A stretch of 64,000 nucleotides of DNA from Mortierella sp. BCC40632 (taxonomy: Eukaryota; Mortierellomycota; Mortierellomycetes; Mortierellales; Mortierellaceae): the NCBI GenBank assembly GCA_011634665.1, contig WAEK01000007.1, positions 2,638,501 to 2,702,500 of the forward strand, given 5' to 3'. The notes beneath the pieces are model-generated. The model was not told the DNA's origin. It was given only the letters and a program-made list of their open reading frames with translations, and ran no database searches. Below, piece by piece: positions 21,832 to 33,008 of this stretch (position 1 is the stretch's first letter; each line of letters opens with the position of its first letter). The position numbers were made by a program, and so were the translations under genes.

Positions 21832-24748
21832 ATGATGAATACTGTGATCCAATCTTCCCAAGAGTCTCTCCCAGCCAAGAATCTCTCCTCGCACCAGAAC
21901 TACGCCGTCGGTCCGCTGGATCCTTTCATTCCGCAGAGCACTTCCCTGCCAAGCATGCCCACCACCGATCCTGTCGCATCCCAGACCACGACCACGCCTG
22001 GGTTCACTGCCGCTGGACCTTCGTCCACATCCACCAGACGAGCAGGCTCGTTGACCCCCGGCGGGACGATCTCCAAGAGCGAGCTCTCGACGATGGCAGG
22101 GACGATTGCCTCGAAACTGGATCAGTACCTTGAAGGCACCACGAACGGACCGGTCAGCGGACCTCCCCGTCAGGAGAGGGGCTCGAATGACTCCAACATC
22201 AGCACAGGCTCGCTCTCGAATCTCATCAGCGGCTTGGGCAACCAGAGCGAAAGCAGCCTCTTAAGCCATGGTGCTAATGGCGGAACAGGCGGCGCAAGTA
22301 GCGATGTGGATGAGGACACGGCGTTGGCCAACAATCTGGCAGCCATCTCTTTGGCAGCACAGAAGATCAGCGATATCTACCTTGAGCCAAAGCCCAAAAA
22401 GTCCGCACCGGATGGTATCCAGGTCACGAACGAGCATTTTGAGCCTGAGAAGCACTTTTACCCGCGCGTGTTAAACGCGCAAATCCATCCGATGGTTGGA
22501 TATTTCTTTTCGCTGGGCAATGAGCGTATCATCGCGCGGTATATGCACATGAACCCTCAGGCCAACGAGGATGTCTTGCGCAAGTGTTTAGCCTACGTTC
22601 CCAAGCATTTCCAATGGGCAGGCAAGTGGCACTACCCTTGTTTTGAGTGAATGACTCCAAGCGAATCATTCTTTTTTTCTTTTTTTCTTTTCTTTTCATT
22701 GTTGTTCATACTATTGTTGGATTGTGGAATCTGTGGTGCACAATGAGGAGACAAGGATTGTTTGTATGAATATCCCACCCCCTTTCTTGCCACTCTACTT
22801 GACTGCATATGGATCTTGAGATAACATGGACGGCCACTCTGCTGGCCAGCAGTCAGTCGTATCTCTATGGAGACACAGGATTGGGGTTAGGGGAAAGTTT
22901 GGGGAGAGAAAGGGAGAGAAGGACAAGGAGGACGAGGAGGGGCGCATCTCTCCCGCAGCGACAATTCTTTTCTTGTCCTTTTTCGACCAGAAGAAGGATG
23001 AGATAGAGAGAGTGAGAGGAAGAGGAGGAGAGAAGGAGGAGGAGGAGAGGAAGGAGGAGGAGAAACGTTTTTTCATTTGCTGTTGGATTGAGTGACACTA
23101 ACCTGACTGTGTATGTCTCTCTCTCTCTCTCTTCACTTGTGACACGAAAACACATTCACACAAACCTGTCTTGGCCATGCATTTCCACGTCTACCAGGCT
23201 CTGACCTCTTTAATGTCACCACCGCTTCGGGACACCGTCAAATGATCATTGTCGAGACCAACTCGTGCCCCTCTGGACAAAAGTCCATGCCTTTACTCTC
23301 AGAATCAGATGTAAGAGGCACTGTCTCCTATTCTTTACGGGGTTGTTTGTATAGAGTCGACAAATCCGTTCTGACTTTTTTTTTTTTTTTTTTTTTTTTT
23401 TGCTGGCCTTAATTAGGAACATGGTGGCTATCGTCTTGTATTGGAATCTGCTTTCAAGGACATGATCGATGCTGCCGACAAGTCACTCGGAGGACTGGCT
23501 GTGGTATGCGACAAGAATATGATGGAGGCTAGTGGATATGCCGCTACCTTGGCAGAGGTCACCAAGGAGAAGGTCTGGCTAGTTGAATACTACGAGAATG
23601 ACAAGAGCCCGCCTGTAAAGTGGGTGGACCGTGTCATGTTCATCCGTGATGAGAAGAAAGGTAGGCTTTTTATTGGCTTCTGGAATCACTCTAGCACCAT
23701 ATTCGAACACGATCCTTTGCCATAGACCGCTTCTCTTAACCACTCCTTTGCAATATTTCGGCATATAGAATGGCACTCGATTAGAGCTTGCTTCAGATAC
23801 GTAACCCAGAAGCCATGGAACCGGTTCCCACTGTACACAAAGACGGTGGTTATGAATCAGACAGTTGCCTGTCTTGCTGGTGGCCGCAATAAGATGATGG
23901 CTGCCAAGGCTTACGAACTTTTCAACGCCGAGCTTGCGGACTCGGGGATCTCTGTTCGTGTCCCAGAGACGATCAACAATGTCACGAAGAATGAAATTCC
24001 ACTGTGGCTCGATAGTATGGGCGGTCATGCCGTAGTCAAGGTCCCTTACTCGAACGCAGGTACAGTCGTTTATCCGGAAATCACCTTACCCCATGATGTA
24101 TTGGGTGTATAACGTATCAATAACATCCTTACTTACTCTGGCTTTTCTGCTCATCCAGGCCAAGGCGTCTATACTATCACAAACAAGAAAGAGCTTCAAG
24201 AGTTCATGGATACACCTCAACACTATGATAAGTATATTGTTCAATCCCTGGTTGGCAATGCTTCGTGGTCGTCCATTACCCGCCATGGCAAGTTCTACCA
24301 TGTTGGTACGATCCCCAACAAAAAGAACAACACCTTTGTGAACGACCTCCGGATGATGGTTGCAGGCAACAAAGACGGCTTCCGGCCGATCTGTATCTAT
24401 GCTCGTCGTGCACGGAAACCACTGCTCCGTCATCTTGAGGATGACCTTTCGACGACCTCTTGGGAGATGTTGGGTACGAATCTTTCAGTCAAGTCAGCCT
24501 CGGGTGAATGGAGCACCGAGGCAGCAAGGTTGCTTCTGATGGACCGAAAGGACTTTAACCAGTTGGGACTCGGTGTCGACGATATGATTGACGCCTACAT
24601 CCAGACGGTTCTCTCAGTTATTGCGATCGACAAGATGTGTCAAAGGCTGGTGAAGGAAGACCCCAATGGCTCTGGACAGGTCTTTGACATGGAGCTTTTC
24701 AAGGCTCTGAATCCAGACTCTGTTCTCTGGCAGGAAATTCTACTGTAG
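21832..24748 (+). CDS. conserved protein with ATP-grasp-like motifs, function unknown
   Basis: Five exons (21832-22621, 23198-23310, 23417-23660, 23769-24059, 24159-24748) give 675 residues. About 1-200 are Ser/Thr/Pro-rich and disordered; the rest is a folded domain. [14 protein letters not shown] (E283, N285) resembles the metal-binding ExN strand of ATP-grasp enzymes. [20 protein letters not shown] (K473-G482) resembles the Lys and glycine-rich ATP loop. The order is the reverse of standard ATP-grasp, as in circularly permuted families, so a ligase or amide-forming activity is possible but inferred. Intron 1 has an AG|GCAAGT donor (GC-AG). The true start could lie in an unseen upstream exon, but MMNT at 21832 has a good leader. 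Confidence 0.75.
23376..23401. repeat. poly(T) tract, 26 nt, in an intron
   Basis: Lies in intron 2 (23311-23416) of the ATP-grasp-like gene, just before the acceptor. Confidence 0.9.
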
Positions 24749-24798
24749 TGCTAAAAGGTGCGGAGGTGGTGTATTAGAAAGTAGGCGTTGTTGGATGG

Positions 24799-27453
24799 AT
24801 GGTAAAAGGAGAAAGGAGAATAGACTGCAAAGAAAAGAAGAAGAAAAAAAAAAAACGTCGCTGCAGACGTGCCTGCATAAACGGAATCCATCCTCCTTAT
24901 TGTAAAAAAGCCGAGAATACAGGAGACACGGAGAACGGAAGCGGGGCGTTCGTTCTCCAACTCGTTACCATTCCATCTCGTTTACCGATGCATGTGCTCC
25001 GGAAGGCTGAAGTTTTGCATGAAAACCCACACACAGGGGACAAGATCATCAAAGCACATCTCATCCAGATAGAAGATGTCCCAGACAATGGCGAACAAAG
25101 TATTGATCAGTTACCTGGCATTGAATCTGAGGCTCAACAAGAGGTGGTGGAAAAGAATGCTTCTCCAGAATGTCGACCTCAGCCAAACCAAGAAGACTTA
25201 AATCCATCGGAGAAACAGCAACCCAAAGTCCAACCATTGTGCCCTAGCTCTAAACCTCAACAGCTGCCGCGCCTTGTTGCTATCAAATACCTGAATGACT
25301 ACCGGAAAGTAAGGGCCAGGCACGACGATAGCAGTTCTCAGGACAGTGATTTTGGTCATACTGAAAGCGGGGAGGAGTCCACAGAAGAGTCGTATCATGA
25401 AAGTGGTATTGGAGGCGCATTGTCAGCACAGCAGCCTACATGTGGGCCAGTAATAGATCCTTTACGCTCAAATCCTCCAGCCAATATCAGATTTGGACCA
25501 AAAGCCAGGTTAGAGATCCGGGCTCTGAGGGCTGCCCAAGGTCATCCCAGTGTATGGTATACTCTTTTACCCAAGCATTTCTTTCTATCCTGCATGCAGA
25601 TACCCTTCAAACCAAGGTCTAAACGAGGTTTCTTTAATAGATTGTCCCTTTCTTGGGATTTACGGACAACCCTGCTCTTAATCCTTTCAGGAAAGACTTA
25701 CCTCAGGATAGAACCTTGAATGAAGATGTGTTATCGGTGCCGCTTCCACTTCCTGGTTTAGGCGTGGAGGGCGGTCAGGATCTTTTCGCAGCATCGGCAG
25801 TCCCCTCCACTCTCGCAAAATCCAACGAACATGAAAACAGCAGCTTGGTCAATCGGGATTCGACGCCACTTCTTGGAGCAGCTCCACTAGAAACGGCTTT
25901 TAACTACAATGTCGGCAGCTACTACAGTAACTCAGGATCTGACTTTAGCGACTTTGACTCTGATGATGACACTCTCAATATCGCCAAAAAGAACAATACC
26001 CCTTCGTATTGGCGTCGACTTTTTTCGGGGCAGCCAAAGTCGGGAGGAATTGTCCTTCCGTATTTGCCAATTACCATTCAGGACTTGATCGCGACTGGAT
26101 GGACCAAGACACGCCCCTTGGCTATAGAAACGTGCATGCGTCAGGTTCTAGAGGGACTCCAATGGCTACATGATGGCGCAAAGATAATCCATCGAGATAT
26201 TTCGTCGACCAACATCTTGATTGCTCTTTCAGATAATGTCTTGGCGAGCGAGGGCGTAGGAATGGTTCAATGTCTGATTTCAGACTTTGGATGCGCGACG
26301 TTCATGGATGACCAACCAAGTTTGGATGAGCCTCTTGCTGAAAATCAGACTTTACCATCGTCCGAGAATGAACCAGAGGTGTACAGAACAGGATCTAGTT
26401 GGAAAACTAGTGTTAAAGAAGGATTGACTTTTGAAGTCGGTACAAGGTAGCGCTCAAACGTTTGTTCCCCAGTCAACATCGCCCTATTCATGTTTCATAC
26501 TCGACATCTGATTTCTTTTCATCCTCTGCTTTAAAAATGTAGGGCTTATCGAGCGCCAGAGCTATTATTCAGTTCATCGAACTATACCAACTCGATTGAT
26601 ATTTGGTCCGCAGGTATCATATTTGCGGAGATGTATCTAGGTCGACGACTTTTTGAGACAGAGTCGGATATTGGACAGATTTGTGCGATTGTCAAAGTCC
26701 TTGGCACTCCTACAGAAGAAAACTGGCCCGTGAGTGTTTTTTTTTTCGATTGTCATGGACGTTTTCCATTCCAATTACCACTATTGCTGTTGCTGTAATG
26801 TACGAATGTTCACCAACACGTCGAATTTTCCGGTTCAATCCCTTTTGCATTTTTTTCTTCTTTATTTCATGAGCTAGGAATATTCCTCGATGCCAGACTA
26901 TGGTAAACTGGTCTTCCAGGCTTTGGACACGAATCCATTACGAGATATACTCAATTCTTCACCGCAAGAGGCGTCTCTAGGATGTTCAGAGCAACCAACA
27001 GCAGCAGATTCGACAATATCAGCTCCGCCTCTTGAATCAGAACACATGACTCCATTCGATATTATCGAAAAGATGGTACTTTATTCAGGGGCTGAGCGAC
27101 TCTCTGCCAAGGAAGCTTTGGAGTTTGACGGTCATTATCTTGAAAGAAGAACCTTGAATTTGTCTTCAGGTTCCAAACACTTCTATGGATCGACTTTGGA
27201 TTCCAAAAGCAGCACGGAGGTACTCGGCCAAAAGCGACCATTGCCCAACGACGACTCACCAGTCGTAAGCGCGCAGCGCCCAAAAGATTCCGTGCCATCT
27301 AAGGCTGAGTTTAATCTTCAAAACACTGTTGTTGTAAAAGACATCATTACTCAGAAATTGCTACTACGAGAGAAGGAGTTGGATGAGTATGAAGACGATG
27401 AATTTGATCAATATGGATCGTATTCGTATGAGCCTGATACCGAAGACTGGTGA
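24799..27453 (+). CDS. CDK-like protein kinase (Csk1/CDK20-like) with large N-lobe insertions
   Basis: Four exons (24799-25551, 25641-26446, 26543-26729, 26878-27453) give up to 773 residues. Kinase marks: Lys163 in LVAIKYL, Glu239 in KARLEIRAL, HRD at 435-437 followed by Asn442, DFG at 466-468, GTRAYRAPELLF, SIDIWSAGIIFAEMYLGRRLF, and the CDK-type GTPTEENWP...MPDYGKL. This resembles CDK-activating kinases of the Csk1/CDK20 type; the exact role is inferred. Acidic insertions of about 70 residues (between VAIK and helix C) and about 100 residues (321-385) are unusual. HRDIS replaces HRDLK, so the usual catalytic-loop Lys is Ser. NGSGAF near residue 46 may be the Gly-rich loop. The start is uncertain; it lies 50 bp after the previous stop. 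Confidence 0.8.
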
Positions 27454-30230
27454 GAAGACTCTATCTAGCTGGCAAGGTCTCACACAGTGCCGAGTTATTC
27501 CTTTCCGCCCACGACAAAGAGAATGAGCAAACTGTCTAGAGCTCGTAGATATCCACCACGCCTAGAAAAAAAAACAATATGTTAGATAGTACTATTCAAG
27601 AAACAAAAATTACTTCTGGTCATTTGACCCTATTAGACTTTCTTTTTGGTTTCAATAAGATTGACTGGCCTCTCCGAGCGGATGGTGCGAGAAATAGCCG
27701 AAGGCTATGAAAGCTTACAAAAGTGACGCTGTATCTTTTTTTCCTCTCTTCAATACAGCTCGCATCTTGAAAGGGCGATTATTAAATAGCTCTGGTAATT
27801 ACTTGGAGGTGCTTGTAGGCTACAGGTATCTCCTAGGAGTCACTCAATGTCTCAAGCTTTGATGGCAGAATGTGCTCTTTAACAAAACAAATTTATCCAA
27901 GATTTATGTCCAAAAATTTTACTCTCTCTTTCTGGCAGTCAAAGTCAAAGAGATCCAGAAGACCTTGTGGACTGAAGATCATATCCCGGCAGGGAGCAAT
28001 AAAGGCGATGATTGCCATTTTTTTCTTTTTTTCTTTGTTTTGAATGTTTGTTTGTTTGTAGGATACTGATGCAGTGGCAAAATTTAGAAGGAAAGTAGGA
28101 CCCTGTCCCATTCCAATTGGCTTTATGTAAAACTTTTTCCATTGACATGTAAAAGCGTGGGGACAAAATCAAGCACTCGCGGGATGATGACGTGGCAACA
28201 AATGGCCAGCGAAAAACCATACCCTTCCTCTCCGTTAAGATTTCAAGCCTCGCAGGGCCCAGACAAACATATGCATGCTTTTTTATACATCTGAGCTTCA
28301 GGCAAAGGCCTCGATGCGCTTATCAAAGAGCGGACTAAACCAATGATTTTCATTACCTACCGTGCTGAGGATCTCTCATCTATTGCAGAATTGCTGCCAA
28401 TATAGAGAATGAAGATAATCTTGAGTCGCAAATTACTGCAGTTGTCACTTTGCCATGGTATGGCTCCTATTCACAAGGGCAATCAGACAAGCATATGCGC
28501 CGAGGGCATGAGATAAATGGCGTCATGGGTGCTCACATACTGTGCAAGTTATTCATGGGGGGGGGTGTCTGCTAGTAGATACTGTCGGTGGTGTAGAAAG
28601 TATATTCGTTCAATGTCCTTCGTTCGATACAAGGGGCCAGATGCTGGCAAATACTTTTTTGTGCGTGCTCTCTGAAGAAAGTACGCAAACTTTTGAGCCA
28701 TACCTGACGGATGACCATATAAAAAAAAAATAATAAGACCTTTGCTACCAAATCGCACTGCCTCAATCGATAACATATATCTTCCCAGGAATACAAAAAG
28801 TCTCGAGTGAGGCCTTTCAATGGGGGATCTGAGCATTAAACTTGGTTCTTTAGAAAGATTGCAAAATGCTAATGGGAGTATGCCTTTGCTCAGCTTTTAA
28901 AGAGTCCATCGTGGTGACCTATTTGGTTCCCGAGCCATTTTGTTCTGACAAAGTATTGACCCATCCTTTTCTCACAGGAATCTTCTCTGGGAGTGAGCGG
29001 AGGTTATCTCTCCGTCAGAATAGGGGAAAAGGAAGAAGGAGCCTTGTTCTCTAAGAAGGCTCTTAATGTTTATCTCTAAGTGGCATGCCCATGTCCAAGA
29101 TCAGCTGTATAAAAGTGCAGTACTCTCCAGGTTTACCTTCGAGCCAATAACGAAACTGTTGTGCCAGCCCAGTCCACCTCTGTTGAGTTTCAAAATTAGA
29201 CAAACTTTCAATCGAACAGACTTCGAAAAGGAAATTCGATTGCCTGTACAACAAACTTCTGGAAGAGCCCTTCTGAGTGCGAACAGGCCTCTCTTAGATG
29301 CTTAAAAGTCAAAGAAGTAGCTAATCAAGTAGTAAAAAAAAAGGGGGGGGGGGCTCCAAAAATTGGAGGGTTGTCTTTCCGTGGAACCAAAATTCCATTG
29401 ATGAGCCTGACACTTCCTTTAAGCTCTTGTCGCCACCATGACACAGCAACAGTAGTGCTCATCCATCTAGAGCCGACCAAGTCGGGAAACCTCCTATCGA
29501 CGAAGAGCCTTGTACTCACCAGATACTGTTTACACGCACTATGTGGTTGACTGAAAGTGCATCCTGTTTCCCTCAATTGGTTCTCTCTGTTTTTCACTTC
29601 ACATGACGACGATGGCAGCAGTAGTCAGTCAAGGCTACCTAATCTCAGTGGATCGGCCAAGGTATTTCGTTAAGACTGTATGTCTCTTGAAGAACACCAT
29701 ACTCATATATAGAAAAAGTCAAGTTCGGAAGTACCAAGTTTTCTTTCTTGCTCAGAGATCTCTCGGACCATGGAGTGTACATCCATCAAGTCGATAAACT
29801 TTACCTTCACCAACGACAGCTCCATGTGATGGTAGGCAAAGCATGCACTACTGCGGCATACATTTTGAATTCATCAAGCAAGTGTGTAAATATCAAAGGT
29901 AATAAAGTTACCAGGGTTGTCTGTATCCTTGAGTTCTTTTAGGTGTTGCTCATGCCAGGTCGAGAAAGGCAGTGGCAGTGCAATGTGCGAATTGGTAACT
30001 TCACCACAGAGGAACGACGGTGTGGAAAAATTAAACAATGTTGTACGAACAGAGCCTACAGATAAATGCTCACAGACTACATAGCACAGCAGAACTACAC
30101 CCCTTCCCTCATAAAATCATCGACCCCGAGAGAGATTTCGCCTCTTTACGTCCTACCTTCATTCTTGATCATCCCCTCTCCACTCTCGTCCACATTTTCA
30201 TTCCTCAACTAGCCGTCTAATCAAACCACT
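27454..30230. other. 2.8-kb gene-poor stretch with short protein-like fragments
   Basis: No complete gene. Short stretches on the plus strand read like protein (about 28303-28405, 28542-28730, 28860-29050, 29066-29305), but they are in different frames and separated by stops, and the opposite strand is equally open at 29063-29254 and 28549-28836. They could be relics of a decayed gene or chance. A G9 run lies at 29342-29350. Confidence 0.45.
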
Positions 30231-31690
30231 ATGGGTCAACTCGCTGTGAGCTGCATTTCGCATGGAACTGATAACTCACTCTATGCATTGGCGATGGGTT
30301 ATAACAACGACGTGAAGCCTGTATATAAAGAAAACGCTGTATACGCCTTGATCAAGTCCAATGCCTCCCCCTCCGGTCCCGAAGATCTCAAATGGGAAGT
30401 GATCAGTACAATCAATCAAGATGAGCTAAACAGTTTAGAAAGAGGCGGGGTCCATTGCGCCATCGATCCCAATGGCTCATTTCTCGCATGGGCCTACTAT
30501 GTCGAACGACGGTCAGCCGATGGTAAAACTCTGCCTCAGACGACGAGACCAGGCGGAATCCGTTACGACCCCACTTTGCCTCGGTCGTCAAAGAGCTCTA
30601 CTGGCAAGGGTGGCTGGGTGAATGTCGACTCCCCGATCACCTACAAATGGACCTTGCCACATAACCCAAGTGCCCTCTTTTACTTGAAGAACGCCTCTGG
30701 AAAATACGACTTTTACCATGCATACGTCGGGGCAAGCACTTATTACTTTGGCGCTCTGAGTGCGACAGCCACACCAAACATGATGGAGAACACATCGACT
30801 GAATGGGTAGCCAATGTATGTCACCACCATTGTTTAGATAATCCTCACTTTTGCAGAATTTGACACTACTATTCTTTCTATTTCTCACGCTCTCTTTCTC
30901 TATTTGTTTTGACACGCTTTTCTAGAACCTCATTCCAGGAGGAATTAATGGAATTTTGGCAACATCGAACAAATTATATATGTGGGGAATCACAGGCGAC
31001 GCGAGACCATTGTTCTCTAGAGCTGACATTCCTGAGAGCGGCCCATTGCCAACGTCGCCGTTTTCGTTTCAATTTAGCAATTATTCCGGAACGATCGGCT
31101 GCCAGAGGCCGGTAGCACGTGGCGACCAATTTTACAAGTTTTGCGAGGATACTGTAAGTCTTTCCTACTGTTTTGCCTTGCTATGAGTGTATATTTTCTG
31201 TGGGCCTATGGATTTCCAAAACTTATCCGCTTAATTCTCGCTGTAGGTACAACACGGCTCAGTTTACAGGCTTTTCCCCTGGGAGGGTAACAAGGCTCTG
31301 GACCCCATTAATTTGCCTGAAATGCCTGGCGAAGCGTGGCACAAGGCCGTTCAGCTAGCTATCTTTGGTGAATCATCCAAGCCCTTCATGTTGGTTCAAT
31401 CCGGTACCCTTAACCCTCTGAGTAAACTGAATTCGGGTGGTTACAGACTCGTAGCTATTTCACTTTCAGGCGCCAGTGCTGGAACCTTTTCGAGTTTCCC
31501 CAACAACATTACGGTGAAAGACAACATTTCATATCTTATCAATCCTGAGACAGCCACAAAAGAGGCTGGTGGAATGAGTACAGTCGTCAAGTTGGTCATT
31601 GGCTTCTTTGGCGCTTTGTTCGCCCTCGGTTTCATGTGGGGATTGTTCCGTGGCTATCTCAGGAATCTGTTTTTTGGCGGCAAGAATTAG
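30231..31690 (+). CDS. unknown protein with C-terminal membrane anchor
   Basis: Three exons (30231-30815, 30926-31153, 31247-31690), all in phase 0, give 418 residues; not recognised. There is no signal peptide. The body is rich in Gly, Ser, Tyr and Trp with repeated beta-strand-like segments (FLAWAYYVE, LYMWGITGD, GSVYRLFPWEG), suggesting a beta-propeller-like or lectin-like fold; this is inference. A hydrophobic helix near residues 384-406 sits seven or eight residues before a basic tail ending GGKN, as in tail-anchored proteins. The start MGQLAV follows a clean leader. Coding is firm because three exons join in phase with normal splice sites. Confidence 0.75.
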
Positions 31691-31797
31691 AATCAAGCGT
31701 AATCCGATCTATGTGTATTCCTTGTTATCTTTATGTCCCCTCACCTCTCGACATGCAGCATGTCCAATACTCTTTCCACCTCTCCTCATCACGACCA

Positions 31798-31800
31798 TTT

Positions 31801-31868
<68 letters not shown>
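31798..31868. repeat. adjacent poly(T)23 and poly(A)48
   Basis: T run 31798-31820 passes straight into A run 31821-31868, so the single strand could fold on itself. It lies about 110 bp past the stop of the unknown membrane-anchored protein gene. Confidence 0.95.
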
Positions 31869-31870
<2 letters not shown>

Positions 31871-32093
31871 ATTTATAACCATTCGATGTTCCTTCCTCCC
31901 AGAATCAAACTCTTTATACCAAATTCATATTTACTACAAGATTCACATTTCTCAAAAGAAAAATACAGAAAAACAAACATCAACCTCAATAACAATATTC
32001 CAGCGCGTTTCCACAAGTAGGCTCGAGTAAAATATAGTTACGTGCCCTTGCCTTCGAATAAACCACTTCGCAGCTCTAAGATTCTATTCAACT
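31869..32093. other. A/T-rich spacer
   Basis: A/T-rich sequence between the homopolymer and the decayed gene. Nothing recognised. Confidence 0.5.
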
Positions 32094-33008
32094 CTACATA
32101 CACTTTTTCACATCTTGGATGGAAGTCACCCGCCTTCTCCCAACATGCTCAATACCAATCTCAGCAAGCGTCAGATTTCGTCAACGAGGACACTTCTAAT
32201 CAGACATGTCAATGATAAACACCTTGACCCTTTCAAGCTCGAAAGCAATCGCCTCCCTAATCTCGACTATAGTATACATCTGATTAATGTTTCTTGGAAT
32301 GACTGGTGTCATGCACCCTTTGGTGCTCTTTATCAACCTTGTGATCCGAGGAGGTGGCAGCGAACTAGCAAAAAGATGCATTCCCTATTTGTGTCATAAG
32401 CAAAATTGAAGAATGATGTGACCAAAACGATGGATATCTCAGTCAGCCACACCGAGCCACGGATGCCGAGTAGAGTAATCATGTGTACATGCGAATCTGG
32501 CATGAAGACGGGACCAAACTTCTTTGAATAGGTCGAGCCGGAGTACAGGACTTGTGGATGCATAAGTTATTTTGAAAAGACACTTGACAAACTCCTGGTG
32601 AACCTTGTGCGATTCTTATCTCAACGACAGTCTTTAGTGCAAAGAGCAGTGTGAGTGAAGCGACAACCTTCAGGGGGTGGTCCAGAAGTTAGAAAAAATT
32701 TCGAAATGCCTGAAGTACATGTGCTTCAAACTAGCCTAGTTTGGACTGGCTCATCCTCCGGATTAATTCCAGGCAGAAAGTCGTTTTCTCAAGTCCCATG
32801 GGTGTAAAAAGGACCTCGCTTTCATCGGCTGGATACCGTTGACCATCCAGATTTCATTGGAGATCTAGTTCTGGCTGAGGAGAAATAAAATCTAGAGAGC
32901 TTCCTCAAATGTCGCAACCTTCCGCCCTGTTTCGCCAATAACGATGTCATGATCCGCTAGGTTGGCCGTGATATTATCTACGGTGTTTGGTATTTCTTTG
33001 AAAGACAT
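32094..33008 (-). pseudogene. decayed protein-coding gene of unknown family
   Basis: Reading on the minus strand from ATG 33008, protein-like segments follow one another but change frame and meet stops. The first 38 codons begin MSFKEIPNTVDNITANLADH and end in TAG. A second frame has LFTPMGLEKTTFCLELIRRM (about 32750-32840) and, after two stops, HPLKVVASLTLLFALKTVVE (about 32615-32690). A third frame has SVWLTEISIVLVTSFFNFA (about 32405-32465). A fourth has INQMYTIVEIREAIAFELER (about 32220-32310), with two more stops before 32094. Composition and hydrophobic patterning are those of a real protein. The family is not recognised; the extent is estimated. Confidence 0.6.
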
